Part shown: piece after piece, positions 35,972 to 48,310 of the stretch
Numbering within the stretch: position 1 is the first letter of the stretch
Layout of the letters: each line of letters begins with the position of its first letter
Origin: Pyxicephalus adspersus
Taxonomy: Eukaryota > Chordata > Amphibia > Anura > Pyxicephalidae
Direction of reading: 5' to 3'
DNA: 64,000 nucleotides
Assembly (NCBI RefSeq): GCF_032062135.1
Contig: NC_092866.1
Coordinates: forward strand, 25,269,686 to 25,333,685
Position numbers and translations under genes: made by a program
Notes under the pieces: model-generated
The model's input: the letters and a program-made list of their open reading frames with translations, nothing else
What the model was told of the DNA's origin: nothing
Databases searched by the model: none

Positions 35972-37623
35972 TTAAGGTATAAATTTACGCTTATAGCTTT
36001 TCCTGGTGTGTTCAGTGTCAGGACAATCCCCCCAGATGCTCCAACAATAGTCAGCCATCATATGTACATCCCATCTACCCTGATAATGTCATTCCATGAC
36101 CTTCAAATCTTGGTGGAATCGTTCACCTTGCTCATCACTGACTGCACCAAGGTTTTCCTAAAAGTTAGAAAGATGGCTATGCAGAAAATTCACCTTGATG
36201 TTCATATTGCAACCAAGCAAGAGTTTCTGGACAATTTCTGTGTAATTATGTGCTCGTGTGTTTCCAAGAAAGTCCTTGACAATGGCTTTGAATGATAACC
36301 AAGCATTCTTTTCAACTTCTGACTTTGATGAAATATCCATCTTTGATGAGCAGCCGAATCTTTGGACCATCTAACACACCGGCCTTTATTTTTTCAAATG
36401 ACAGGCTAGGAAATGCCAAAATGAGGTACTTAAAACCCCTTCAGTTGGCAAAGCTTTAACAAACTGCTTCATCAGACCCAGTTTCATGTGCAGAGGATTA
36501 TAATATTCTTTCTATCAACAAGTGGCTCATGTAAAATGTTTAGATCACCTGGTTTTAGGGCAGATCTTTGAGGCTAATTCCTTTCCACCCAATGCCTCTC
36601 ACCAGCTCTGCTGTCCCAAATGCACAGATAACAGGGATACTTGGTGTATCGGCGTTGCTGACCAAGAAAGAAGCATATCATTTTAAGGTCAACACAGATG
36701 ACCCAATTGTGTTTGTGATATTGCAACAACTCAATGACTCTCTTTATGTCTGCATATTCTTTACAAAGAGAAACCGAATGGCCAAATGGGACTGACCCAA
36801 ATATATTGCCATTGTGAAGGAGGACACACTTTAAGATCTGCTTTGAGCTATCGATGAGTAGTCGCTATTAAGTTGAGTTATAGATTGGAATTCACAATTT
36901 CTCAATTAAACCATGTATGTTATGGCAATACACAAAGCCACTGTCAGTTCTAAAGTAATGCAGAAATGCAATTTCTCTGGTTTTAGAGTACGATACCTTT
37001 GTTCCTTTTTCAGGTTTTTCTCACGCAGTCTTGATGCTAGGACTTTTGAAGCCTTCTTCGATAGTCCCAAATCACATGCCATATCACTCAACTCATGCGC
37101 ATCAAATCCCTTAGGAACAGAGTCGTCTTCAATTTCAAACTCTTCAATATTGTTGTCACCTAGTTCATCACCAAAATCATGTTCTTCGAGAGAGGGTAGT
37201 GTAACGAAAACCGGCACTGGGATATCATCTGAATGAGCCACTGGGCGTAAAGCCGATGGTAGACTAGGATACTCTGTTACATTTATTTTTCTTGTTTTAT
37301 CCTGATGTTTTAACTATACAAAAGTAACAGTCACTGAAATGATCTCCTGGTTCTCGCCAAACCATAGGTATACCAAATGGCATCTTATCACGTGTTCCCT
37401 TTGTCCACATCCTTAAACCCTCAACACACTGTTTGCACACCTTATGAGGGGCCCAAGACTTATCTTGATCACCAAGTTTAACTTTGAAATATGCCAAATA
37501 GGCTTGCTCTACAAATGTGCTGATGTTCGCCCTTTGACTGGGAACAGTGAAACTGGCACAGATATAACAAAATGAATCAGGGTTGTTTGGGCACTTACAA
37601 CGAGAAACAGCAGAGCCAGCCAT
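35972..37623 (-). pseudogene. Decayed transposon-type gene with cysteine pairs (DCYFC / LLHNGN / GERFHQD family)
   Basis: The minus strand keeps blocks, in order, of a multicopy protein family that I recall from hydra, insects and some vertebrates but cannot name. Block 1 (37297-37623, 108 residues from an ATG) has Cys9, Cys11, Cys19, Cys22, a His60/Cys63/Cys66 cluster and WREP followed by DCYFC at 98-102. Block 2 (36906-37295) has YPSLPSALRPVAHSDDIPVP and an acidic stretch. Block 3 has CVLLHNGN (about 36805-36830) and YPCYLCIWDSR (36606-36638). Block 4 has NAWLSF, DFLGN, CNMNIKVNFLHSHL, GERFHQDL and MADYCW, ending RKSYKRKFIP before TAA at 35972-35974. Breaks are a frameshift at about 37300, TAA at 36906-36908, TAG at 36574-36576, TAG at 36158-36160 and TGA at 36089-36091. 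There is no intron evidence. The role (transposase or accessory) is unproven. Confidence 0.75.
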
Positions 37624-40600
37624 GATCTAAAAAAAAAGTAAATACGTGTGTAAGTAGAAAAATAAATATTGTTTATTCACTACATAGAGCAATGCACAAC
37701 CTCTGATCACACTGTCTTTGCATGTAAATGAATAGCCTATACAAACCCACGCTACAGTAATCGCATTATTATAAGTGGCAGAGAAAAAACATAATGACAA
37801 GACAAGACTTGATGGAAGAAAACTAACAGCATTTTCAGAATCAACATACCTATTTTAGTGTAAATAAGCTTAAAAATTGAAGTCAACAAAAAATGTGTTC
37901 AAAATTGTTCCCCACTGTTTTCTTCACAACTGGAAACATCACAGACTGCTCTCGATTTATTGATCAAAACATGTCTCTGACTTAGGACTTCATGGCAGCT
38001 AGGGGAGGCGTCTAGGCTTCTAGCTGAATTTTGTTTTAGAAGAAGCTGCCATTATTTGTCATCCCTTACTGCAACTAGATTGCTTGAAAAAATTTAGATC
38101 TCTTTCCCAGCATGCTCCCTGTTTTTTTTATCACTTCCTTGCTTACTGTACTGCTGATGTGCACGGTACAAGCTCTGTGTATTGATTATGCTTCTATTTC
38201 CTTTGGCTCTCTGAAGTTGCATGTACAAAGAACTACTGACACCTGCATTCAGAAGCAAACTTTAACCGAAGCAGCAAAATGGAGATAAATACACAGAACC
38301 AAAACTCTGCATGGCACCTTTTGGCCCCCTTCACACACCCCAAAACCCCCTGCAGTACCCCATGTAGCTCTGCAGCCACCTAAAGTGGCCCATATCATCA
38401 CTTACTGCCTCCCAGCCCTACCATATCAGTCAAACTAATTAAAATTCCCTTCAGCGCTTGAAGTGGCCGTCAGTCCATCCAAAGCTTTCCAGTTAGGTGC
38501 AGTCCCCCCAGCCCTATCCACAGCACCCAGCTACCTGCTGTGTCTCTCACTCCCTTCCACATTAGTTATTGTATTTTTCAGTGTTGCTGACAAAGCCACA
38601 TCAAAGACGCCTTTTCCCCACAGTCCCCTAATGTCAGTTCATGGAAGACTTAACTAGGCTAAACCAGTTCAACAGTTTATTTAGTTCCCGTGAGTATCAT
38701 GGTACATTTGCCAAAACCTTCATGAACTGAACCCACTCACTTTTCTTTTGACCTCCCATGTCACTTTAAGCCTTTTGTATATATAGGAAGATAATAAATC
38801 CCTTTTAAAAATCCAAAACATTAAAAAGGAATGTGGCAACAATAATGATTGAAATTAAAATACAAAAATAATAATACTAAACATAAAACATGGATAAAAT
38901 ACTATTTTCCTAAGACCCAACAATCATCCAAATGCTCATGGCAGCTGGTCCCTGGCAATTCCTGACTACCTGGAAAAAAACAATACAAGCTTTTCCTGGA
39001 AATTACAATTGCTTGCTTAAATCAGCAGGGTATATCAATATTAATATTATTCTATTAATTCCAGTTCCACCCACCCAGCCAGTTGTTAATCCCAAGAGAA
39101 CAGAGCTCAGTAAAGGATTATCTAAGTGTTTTGGATAGCAACTCAGGGCTTTTCCACACTGTCATCCTGCAATTTGAAATTTGGAGATTTCTGCAGGGAT
39201 CCATTGTTCCTCACATTACTGAAATATATGGAATTGCCACAAGAGAGAGGTTCAAAATGGCACAGCGTAAATGAGTGTTAAGGTTGTGTCTCTGTCTGTT
39301 ATACCAGCTATAACACTTGTCAAATAACTCAGATGACCCATCAGTATCTATCAGGCTCTACAATGATTTGATGGCATGCTGTATCCTTCAGAAAATGCTC
39401 TTTGCAATAGACGACCTTATAAGCAGAGAATCAAATCTTTGGTGCACATCTGTAGAGGATTATATTAAATATAACTCAGCACAAGTAATTCAGAGGGAAC
39501 TTAAGAATGCTCCTTTTAAAATTAACTCTTTATGATGAAAAGAAAAAAGCTCCTTTCTGCACGTAATAAAAAAGCATACTAAAGCCATATCACTTATCTT
39601 TTAGAGGAAAACCATGTTTTGGATAGGGTGGGAAAGAGGTTGGAAACCCTGTTCAGTTTATATTGCTGTTTCCACAATGAATACATTTTTTTTATCACTG
39701 CCTGTCCTAATGACATGACTAAAATAAAAATACAGTTAAAGGCTAGAGCTTGAGAAATTGATCTTTGGACCAATAATTAAAATTTAAATTGAATTTAAAG
39801 TTTCACTTTAATTGTAAAAATTTTCCTGATTACATGGTTGTGATGTGTCTGACAATATGTCTAAATGTCTACATACTAGTTTTTATAAGAATACTAGAAC
39901 TTTAAAAGTTAGAAATTACATATTTAATGTCTGTAGCCACCTTATCCCCTTTCCCGAGGTCAGTAGCTTTACTTTAAAAAGTTCAGAAAGGTAGTATCCA
40001 GATTTATACAAATAGGTGATATAACAGAAAGGGTTTTTAAATGCAAAAGTAGGAAAAAAAGGTAGAGTAATTAGTATTAGGTAGAGAGTACACATGTCCA
40101 GAATAGGAAAAAAAGTTGGAATGATTCTTGTTGGAATTAATGGAGTTAATACTCAGATTTACAAAAAAAATCACTATCAATAGTTTCTTTAGCCTGTGTA
40201 TAACTGGGATTGTTGTGATTTTACTTGTTTATCAGTCACAAAATAGTATTCCCACTGTTGTCTGTTTTGTAATAGATTGTGATAATTATCCTAGGTGAAA
40301 AATCACCAGCAATTTTTTTCTTCTATCCATTTTTTTAAAATTTGAACAGCATAGTCTGAATCCCATTTTCATTAGGTTCACCTTTAATTGTGCTGTTGGT
40401 GGTTGTAGTGGTGATGCTAAGGTGGTTGGTGATGGAGAAACTAATTCTTAGCACCATGAACTGATGGCTGAAAGAGGTCACCAATCAAGAATTGATATAC
40501 TTTAATAAACTTCATAAATCCACACTGGTGGTAGACAGCGTAATCTGTTTAGGAGTGATAATTGCACCTGTTGGACTGAAAACTCTCACATGACAGTTGA

Positions 40601-42599
40601 GGGTGGAAAAAACACCTAAATGGCATACTAAATGGCCAATCAGCCCAACTTCTTAGTTCAGCAATTTTTTTTTGTTGAAAGCTAAACATTCTGGCATCTT
40701 GGGCCATGCCAAATAGGAGAATACCACCTGAGCCTTCATCTGGGCTTTAATTCCTTGCCCTCATGCTGCTGTCATGGCTGCAGATGATTGACCATGTTCA
40801 AGAGGATGAAGTAGACTCTACTCATGGTGCCAATGCAATGGGGAATTAGGAGATGACTGCTGACATGATAAGACATTTATAATGTACCTTCCAGGTAAAG
40901 GCTGTCCTAAAGTGGCTGTACATTGGTTTTTCATATTAGAGGTGATTTACCTTCCTTTCAGAAGGCCTGAAAAAATATTCATATTTGCTGCTATAAAAAG
41001 GGTCTAAGGGTTTGGCTATCCAGTACTCATCCCAATAATAAACTTGCAATAAATCCCAATAAATGTGAAAACAAGCAAGCATACGACTTGCCATGTATTC
41101 CAAAGTAGATGTCACTCACTGCAAGCTTTCATCCTTAACTTGACCCACATCTGTCTGCTACAGTCGAATGATGACCTGTGTCAACTCCTAGCATCATATC
41201 CTTCCAAAACCTTGATTTGCTGTTCTATCTCTTCATCTTCCTCATTTAGTCCAACTCCCTCTACCTCCTGCTTTGGTGGACGCTCCCCCTCCTGTTCTTC
41301 TGGCTGCATCAAATCCAGTATGGCTTCTAAAATGAAAGTGAGCAATATAATTGAAACTTCTGTTTTCCCACCTGACAAGTTTTTGCTGTCTCCCCCATTA
41401 ACTGCCACCGCCCTAGAGGATTGCATGGCAGGGTCTGGGCTTCCACATGCCATGTAATGGGGCTAAGCACACTTCTAAAGGCATTAACTGTATCACTATC
41501 AGCCTATTTAGGACAGCATTCAGTTGGTATGCCATAGGATGATTGGGAACGTACTTCTGTTTCTCTTTAGGAAAACTGATGACTACAAGATGAAGAAGGT
41601 GGAAGAAAAGAAAGGTGACTCTTTCTATAAATCATTAGTGGATAAAAAAAATGCCCATGTATCTGTATGGGCAGAGATCTGCAAACTTTATAAAAAGCAC
41701 AGCCTTTCAAAGTGTTTTTTTATAAGATACATGTTGGCTCACAGTACCTTCCACTATCATCCTCATCACTCTCAACCTGTTCCCATGTTTTGCCCAGAAC
41801 ATCATCATTGGCTGACCCTGACCTGCTTGTCTACTTGCTGTTTTCCAATATTTGTTTTTTATTTTTTTTTAAATTAACTACAACCAGAATCACCACTACT
41901 ACCACAACCAGAAGAGGCAGTAGTGGCCAAGACAGTGAGTAACAATTTTGTCACTATAAATGTATCTTAATACTGTTCCTCTACCCCATCCTGTTCCCAG
42001 TGATACACACAAAACTACTTGCTTTAATTTCTCGAGTGACTGAAATACTGTCTGCCAACTAGACAGGGCGAATGTAAACCTGTGTCCTCAGAGAGTGGCC
42101 ATAAGTATTGTGGAGGAGGCAGAGTTAACCTGGGCTGCAGGGTAATGCATTACACTCACTTATACATGAAAATAATTGCTGTGATTGAGCTTTTTTTTAA
42201 ACTGTCACAACATGAAAGAGCAGGTGAATTTTATTAGAACAAATTGTAAAATAATAAATTGATTGGGTATAACTGGAAAGAATTGCACTGTCTGCTCCCT
42301 GTCACTATGTATGGCACCTTGACAATGTCAGAGCAGTCAAGTAGGCAGTAAACCCTCAGGGTAGTGCATAATTTACCCTACTTTAAATATCTGAAACTTT
42401 TCATCAATGGTCCAGCAGTGAAAACATGCCATTTATTTAGTTTTAGTGCACTGGAATAGGCAAATTGAGATGGTAGGAGCTGGTGATGGCAGTAGGGTTC
42501 GGATGCCACAGTAGGCCATGTTGACCGTAGCATAAAAGTCATGGATATCTGTGAACATATTATTAAGATTACCCCCTTATCTGTGCAGACTTATAAAGC
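37624..42599. other. Intergenic stretch without supported genes
   Basis: The best open frames are 41065-41457 plus (130 codons) and 41181-41453 minus (90 codons), which overlap in opposite directions; the minus one is Glu-rich (PEEQEGERPPKQEVEG) and could be a scrap of a transposon protein, but I see no diagnostic motif. A plus frame at 41524-41877 has a Lys-rich start. A C-rich patch lies at 38330-38660. None has promoter or splice support. Confidence 0.3.
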
Positions 42600-42735
42600 C
42601 TAATGTTGCTTAAACGCAGAGAACCTTCTAAGTTTGGAAAAAAATTAACAATGGCCGCATTGTGTGCACAACTTATAATGACCAGATGGATAGCACCAAG
42701 CTCTCTGCTCCCACAACTTGATATACTATGTTTCT
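42600..42735 (+). pseudogene. Possible LINE ORF2 C-terminal scrap
   Basis: The plus strand reads EPSKFGKKLTMAALCAQL followed by IMTRWIAPSSLLPQL. This resembles the conserved tail of L1-type ORF2 proteins (a helix of the type LLxAAKxxIxRxW followed by PPTxxEW). It is short with no supporting upstream domain, so the call is tentative. Confidence 0.3.
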
Positions 42736-45054
42736 GTTCTGTGAAACGTTGGGCAGGGTTAATATTATATAATAATATTAATATAATATACAATATCTGG
42801 GTGGTAGTTTTGAAACTCTAGGTCTGGCCAATGAAATCAGCAATTGCTTGAGCAGCACTCTGGTTAAACAGGTAAATCACATCCCCCACTATGAATTAGC
42901 ATTTCTGCATTGTGCAATATCTTACTTTTGGACCTGGGTGTGGATACCACTAATTGAATGTGTAGTTGTTGTATATTATTACTACCATTAGGGTACTTGC
43001 TTTGTACAAAGTTTTTGTCATGGATTCGGAGTTTTTTGACATATTATTTTCAACAGTTTTGATGTATGGCAGCTATTTTTTGAATGATTACTAAATGTTT
43101 AACATGCAAAATTTTATGTTTGAACATTTTGTACTAATAGGCAGTAATGATCATTTGGAGGATTACCCCTTCTATATAAAATACCATTTGTGGCCAAAAA
43201 AAATATTTCAATTTATTGCCTTTAGTGGTCAAATTTAATAAAGCAGTGAAAAATGCAACAAGATTGAAGACTGAGGTATCATGTTGGACATGGATCCTAG
43301 CTTACTGTAGTCACATCAGTAGACAAATACTAACTGGATGTTGTAAGTTACTGCACTTTGCACAATGTAAGATACCTGCAAGTTTCATTTAGTTTGATTC
43401 ATAAAGGATTTCCTTTTCTAGCATTGTGTTGCCATCATGTGGCTTGTGATTAGTGTGTGGACGTCCTAATATACTCTGTAATGTACTGTGTTTCAAGTAA
43501 TTTATTGATAAATACTATCTGAATTTTTTAGTCATATTAATATACCTCATTTACTATTTTTTAACCCATGTCCAAAATGTGATTTAGATTTCCTTTCACT
43601 ATCCATTCCTAGAAATTCTTGATTTCTAGAAGATTCATTTCTGATTTATTTTGCAATTATTTTACCAGTTATTTAATGTCCAGTCATATTTGTTAAATGT
43701 GATCACCAACAATGGGCCCATCTTTCTCCAACTTAGATCAACTATAGAGCATATTCTGCCTGCCGGTAACCCCAACACTCAAAAAATCATCCTTCAAAAA
43801 CCAAATGTTGGGACACTCATTTTTAATTGAGATGATGGAGAATTATTCCTCTTAAAAAGGAAAAGGTATGATTATATGGTTATATTTTCTTGTGTCTGTA
43901 TTCTTATATTGTATCGCCAAACTCTAGATTTTTAAAAGACAAACATACCCCCAACAATTTAGATGATCCTACGTGCTCCAATCCATCTGTCGTATTTATT
44001 CATTCATCTTTTACACTTCTATGTGGCTTGCAAGGGGCAAGACAACAGTGTTTAGTATACTGATAGAGATATGACGGACTGAGCTGGTTACAACCAGTCC
44101 CTCTGTCTCTCTCCTATTGCCTTGCCCCTCGTATGACCATGGATTATTGTCTGCGGTCACCCCCATCCCTGTGCCCCCATGGCTTAGACCAGTGAGCAAT
44201 AGGGTCAGGCTGAGCCGTTTCCTACAGAAGAGGAGGATCTGTCTGATGACCTTAGTATTTGATCATGTGTGTGCTTATGACACATAAACCCTATTTCTAA
44301 GGCATATCAGCTCTCAAAACCTGTTGTTCATTACAAATATGCAATATTATTATTTGTAACTGATGGTTTTCCATACATTTTAAATACTGATAATCTATGC
44401 TAATTTCTTAGTATATTTGGCATTTTTAACACTGGAAGTGAGCCGTATAACTTAAATTCTAAACACTTTGAATGCATTATCTTTGGGAATATATTTTTGC
44501 AGTGGTTAAATACAGTCGATCTAAAACATTCCCATTCTAATTTTGCATTCTTTAGTTACCATATTCTTTGCATGTCTTGTCAAGTAGCCCATAACATTTA
44601 AATATTTGCTCTCCTACAATTCATTTTAAAAAGTTTTTATTTTTCAATTGCTCATTGTTTGCAACATAAATTAAATACATGTTGTGGTCCCTGCTATCCA
44701 GAATTTTTTTATATGAATATTTGTAATAAGCTCTGCATTGAAGTTATCAGGTCTTAAAATAGGTTTAGAAATTTCCGCTGTATTTCTGTTTAAGCAGTAC
44801 CATTACACCAGACAATTTCATGGTAGTTAAAAATCACTCATCATTACCACTGTCCCAGCTTGTGCACCCTTCCTATCTGTGCATGAAGTCGAGTCCTCTG
44901 CTTCCTTATTAGCATTGTGGAGCCTGTAACTAACTCAAATAACTTTGCAGAATGAATATCTATATATAATTCCACCATAATGCCTCTGTACCATCACAAT
45001 CTACATCAACAAATTCCTCTTTCACACTCACTTTTACATAACTTGTTCCATACA
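42736..45054. other. Intergenic stretch without recognised genes
   Basis: An AT palindromic patch (TAATATTATATAATAATATT) lies near 42760-42780. The rest is unique AT-rich sequence. A minus frame at 44011-44199 is not convincing. Confidence 0.35.
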
Positions 45055-45199
45055 GCCTGATTTATGACATATCTCAGAGACTGGAAAGGGTACACTTTTA
45101 TCAGTGAACCTGGGTTATCCAAAAATCTTGAAATGGATGGGGTCCAGGATTGAAAACATTTGTCAACAAATAGCAAATGACTTTTAAGAAATCAGGCCC
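45055..45199. mobile_element. Inverted-repeat MITE family A, copy 6 (internally deleted)
   Basis: The left arm starts GCCTGATTTATGACATATCTC and keeps the CAGTGAACCTGGGTTATCC block. After the central AACATTTGTCAACAAATAGC segment it jumps to the outer right end AAATCAGGCCC, so most of the right arm is deleted. Confidence 0.7.
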
Positions 45200-45529
45200 A
45201 AATAAAGAGGCAGCACCACCTTGTTTACCCCATCTCTCCAAAAGAGAGCTTAACAAGGTATTAACTATTGATGAGAAAACAAAGCCAGAATTTAGCAATA
45301 CAAACAAATTACAATGTTTTTTTTTTTCTTTTTACAATGCTTTTTAAGCATCAAAGCTTCCACCTCTCCTATTTCGAACACCGGAATACTGCCAGTTGTG
45401 ACCAATTGTATCCATTGTTGCATTTTGTACTTGTGTTTTCCATATTTTTTTCTTTTAGTACAAATACTAATGATTTGTCAATGTTTGGATGTGCCATGGG
45501 AATTTTCTTATCTCCCACCATAGCTCGAC

Positions 45530-45690
45530 CCCACATTCACATTTTAATAAAATTGCTGTTTTGGAGGAAATTAAGATTACCCATAATGAAGGAGTGGTTT
45601 ACCGAGGAAAGCACAATAATTGAGGCAACAGAATTAATGTGTGTCCTGCAAGGTCAACAAGATCAGCTCCTCGTAAGCGTGGACCACCAG
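45530..45690 (+). pseudogene. Possible LINE ORF2 C-terminal fragment
   Basis: The 3' part of a plus-strand frame (45268-45726, 152 codons) reads LLFWRKLRLPIMKEWFTEES, then TELMCVLQGQQDQLL. It resembles the Tx1/L1 ORF2 tail, where a helix ending IPxxWKxxxxP is followed by EWxxxxxxI and MExL. The first half of the frame is not related. A dead fragment is likely; the frame as a whole is not a gene. Confidence 0.4.
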
Positions 45691-45806
45691 TATTTTATTT
45701 TTTTTTCTATATCAGGAATTTTTTAAAGCTGACTTCTTTCTTCTGGTAGAAGAAAGGAGTAAGGAAGAAATTAAAGACTTAAAGAAGTCAGCCTAAGCTT
45801 CACAAG

Positions 45807-46509
45807 TGTCACACTCTTCCTCACTAAAGCGCAGGCACCTCTCTCTTGCGCATGCAGGCAGTTCTGACCCTACGCACGCCTGATCTGCCAAGTTTTATCA
45901 GTATCGCCCATCCCACTGGCCAATCAAGAAAAAGCCTCTTAATAACTTCTGGCTATTTAGGTAGCTCAGACAAAGTACTCAGCGTTAGTACAACGTGTCT
46001 CCACTAGTGCCAAGCCCTCTAGCCCTGCTGAGCATTTCCTCGACACCTGTTGATTACTTCAGTGCTTTCCCTGTCCAGCTCCTGTGTTAACCACTTGTTG
46101 ACCTGTCTGGTGTATCCCCGTCTGTTCCCTTGTGCTGTTCCAGTGTTCCTGTGTCTGTTGTGATCTCCCTGTCTCCTGTGTCAGCTGTGCTTGCTGCCGC
46201 TTCCTGTTTCCCCTGTATCCTCTGTGTCTGCGGTGGCCCGTGTCACTGGTGTCTATTTCCTGTGTTCTCTGGTTCTAGACCCCTGGCTTGTTACTGACCT
46301 TTCTTGTTTGCTGCCTGCCTTGACCCAGCCTTCCTGTTTAATTCTCTTGCCTAGTGATTTGGTACCGTGCATCATCCTGCCCACCCTGGTATGCCCAAGG
46401 ACATGCTGCCTGGCAGTAACCAGCAGCACAACATCTTCACCACTAGAGGCTCTGGAGAAGACCTGGTTACTGCTTAGATTTTGCGCCTTGGCGCTTCTCA
46501 GGGATCACA
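45807..46509 (+). mobile_element. LTR-like or retroelement leader-like segment
   Basis: This C/T-rich segment differs sharply from its AT-rich surroundings. It has a CCAAT box (GGCCAATCAAG near 45920), a TATA-like TTAATAAC about 25 bp downstream, and a long CTGTGT/CCTGCC-rich leader. TGTCACAC at 45807 and ATCACA ending at 46509 could be LTR ends, but no flanking duplication or following primer-binding site was found, so boundaries and class are uncertain. The 129-codon frame at 46191-46580 is a by-product of low stop density. Confidence 0.4.
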
Positions 46510-48167
46510 CGACTTTTGTGATAGCCATAACGCCCCCTAGAGGCCACATCTCCCCAAGCAGGACACCAAGTTGTTATTAAAACACTTTGAAGTCTGCTAG
46601 AACCAGCTCTTCTAGATTCCTCTGCATAAGCAGGTGCAAGGGGCATATAGGGGCAAAGTCTTTAACAGCTTTGTTTAAAGGAATGTTTTTTTTCAGTACC
46701 TCTTGTTTTTTATGCTATAGGTGAAGACCATCTATAAGCGGACAAGTTCAACATTTATTACTGCTCAATTCCCTTAAGGCTATTTCTGGTACCCCTGAGC
46801 CAGTATATTTTCTCTACAAGCTCAGTGGCTCTATATGTAATGATAAACCACAAAATAAAAAATATTATCCATAAATTTAGCCCATATGTATATAATGTTT
46901 TCATATAGGTTATAGGCTTATGTAATATATGTACAATTTTAACATGCAAAAGATCATCATCATTATCCTACAAAGTTACTCAAGCACAAGCTACCTGTGC
47001 CTTCTCTGAAAGTCATTACAGCCAGAAAATTTTCATCTGAGCTGTGCATTTATGAATCAGTCAACCAGTGACAGCTGTTGATTTGTGAACCAACATTTAA
47101 AGAGAAAAGGCCAGCTATACAATCAGGCATGCTAACGCTGAAACTATCATAATAAGCCCCAGAGAAAAGAAATACCATTATGAGAGAGACGATTTATAGT
47201 GGGTCTACAAAGGAAATCATCTTATTTTAAAATGCCATAAATTTTTTTTGTTTGAAATTTCATGCAGCCATGAATGTGGATTTTGAACATTTTTTTCATG
47301 CAATGTTAAGAATCGGCCATTTAGAGTTTGCTTCTAATCTGATAATCTCTCAGGGTCATTTTGGCTAATAAGTCTATTTGTGCTTTCTTAGATTATGGGT
47401 ATAAATTAAATATAAATGTACAGGTTACAAATGGAAGAGTGCAATTTATATATCTCTCTTCTTAGAGAAATCATTCACAAAAGCCATAACACATCAAACA
47501 TAAGAAAGCTGAAAAGAAAGTGGTTGTTTATCAACGAGTGGGCTTCTTCTTGTGGCTTGAGCCGAGAAGCACTTTATTCAACCCTACGATTTTCATTATG
47601 TGTAATCAGTCCTTGCAAGTCCTTGAGTCGCTACAAAAACACATTTTGCGAAGCTTCCTTTTCCCGTTAAAATTACTTTGATGTACTGACATTTCAAACA
47701 TGAGGAATCACTTACTAAAAAGGTATCATATGGAGAATGAGTGAGATTTCAATTAAACAATAACAGTTTGACAGACAGCAAAGAACACAAACCCGACTTC
47801 TCTGCACTACACACGGTTTCTTACTAGCTGTTAAATTTCAGACTTTATTTGATCCTTGGCCTCATTTTATCATCATGATAACCCTAGGACTTGGCCAAGT
47901 GTTTTTCTAAATGTATTGCATTAACCTTTGCCATCTCCACTGCATGGCTAATCCATGAATAAATATTATTATTCTAATTCAAAAGTCATTTAAAAGCATC
48001 TTGTGTGCTCAAAGCATGATATTTCATTTCACAAGTAAATGACATGGACTAACAGGAAGATTCCACTGAAAGATAAAAGTATAGCTGAAATAAGAAAATG
48101 TTTTAAAGGTTTTTACTGTAAAGAAGAAACCCCAAGGTGGAGAATACAACATGCTCCCCAATGGTAC
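46510..48167. other. Intergenic stretch; unique part at 47400-47700
   Basis: No gene identified. Bases 47400-47700 are balanced, unique sequence with an 84-codon plus frame (47416-47670) that shows no known motif. It could be conserved noncoding DNA. Confidence 0.3.
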
Positions 48168-48310
48168 TATTCTTATTTATTTTTATAGCATGGAAATATT
48201 GCACAGCACTTTAAAGAGTACATAGTGACGTCCCTCAAACGGGGCTCACAATCTAATGTATCCAATATGTTTATGGATGTGGGAGGAAACACATGGAGAA
48301 CAAAATATGG
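48168..48310 (+). repeat. Degenerate interspersed repeat (GCACAGCACTTTA type)
   Basis: The text TTTATAGCATGGAAATATTG, then CACAGCACTTTAAAGAG, CTCACAATCTAATG and GGATGTGGGAGGAAAC matches, from memory, a repeat of amphibian genomes. A related but shorter version sits inside the hAT element at 14540-14690 (CAACATATTACGCAGCACCG and AGCTAACAATCTAA). It is non-coding and diverged. Confidence 0.6.

Noticed and set aside
41181..41453. Glu-rich minus-strand frame of 90 codons opposite a 130-codon plus frame
   Set aside because: No diagnostic domain, both strands open, flanking sequence full of stops. A transposon scrap is possible but not supported.
45268..45726. 152-codon plus-strand open frame, the longest without N
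   Set aside because: The first half is low-complexity Phe/Ser-rich text from T-rich DNA; only the second half resembles a LINE tail. No start or splice context.
46191..46580. 129-codon Leu/Pro/Ser-rich frame
   Set aside because: A by-product of C/T-rich retroelement leader-like sequence.
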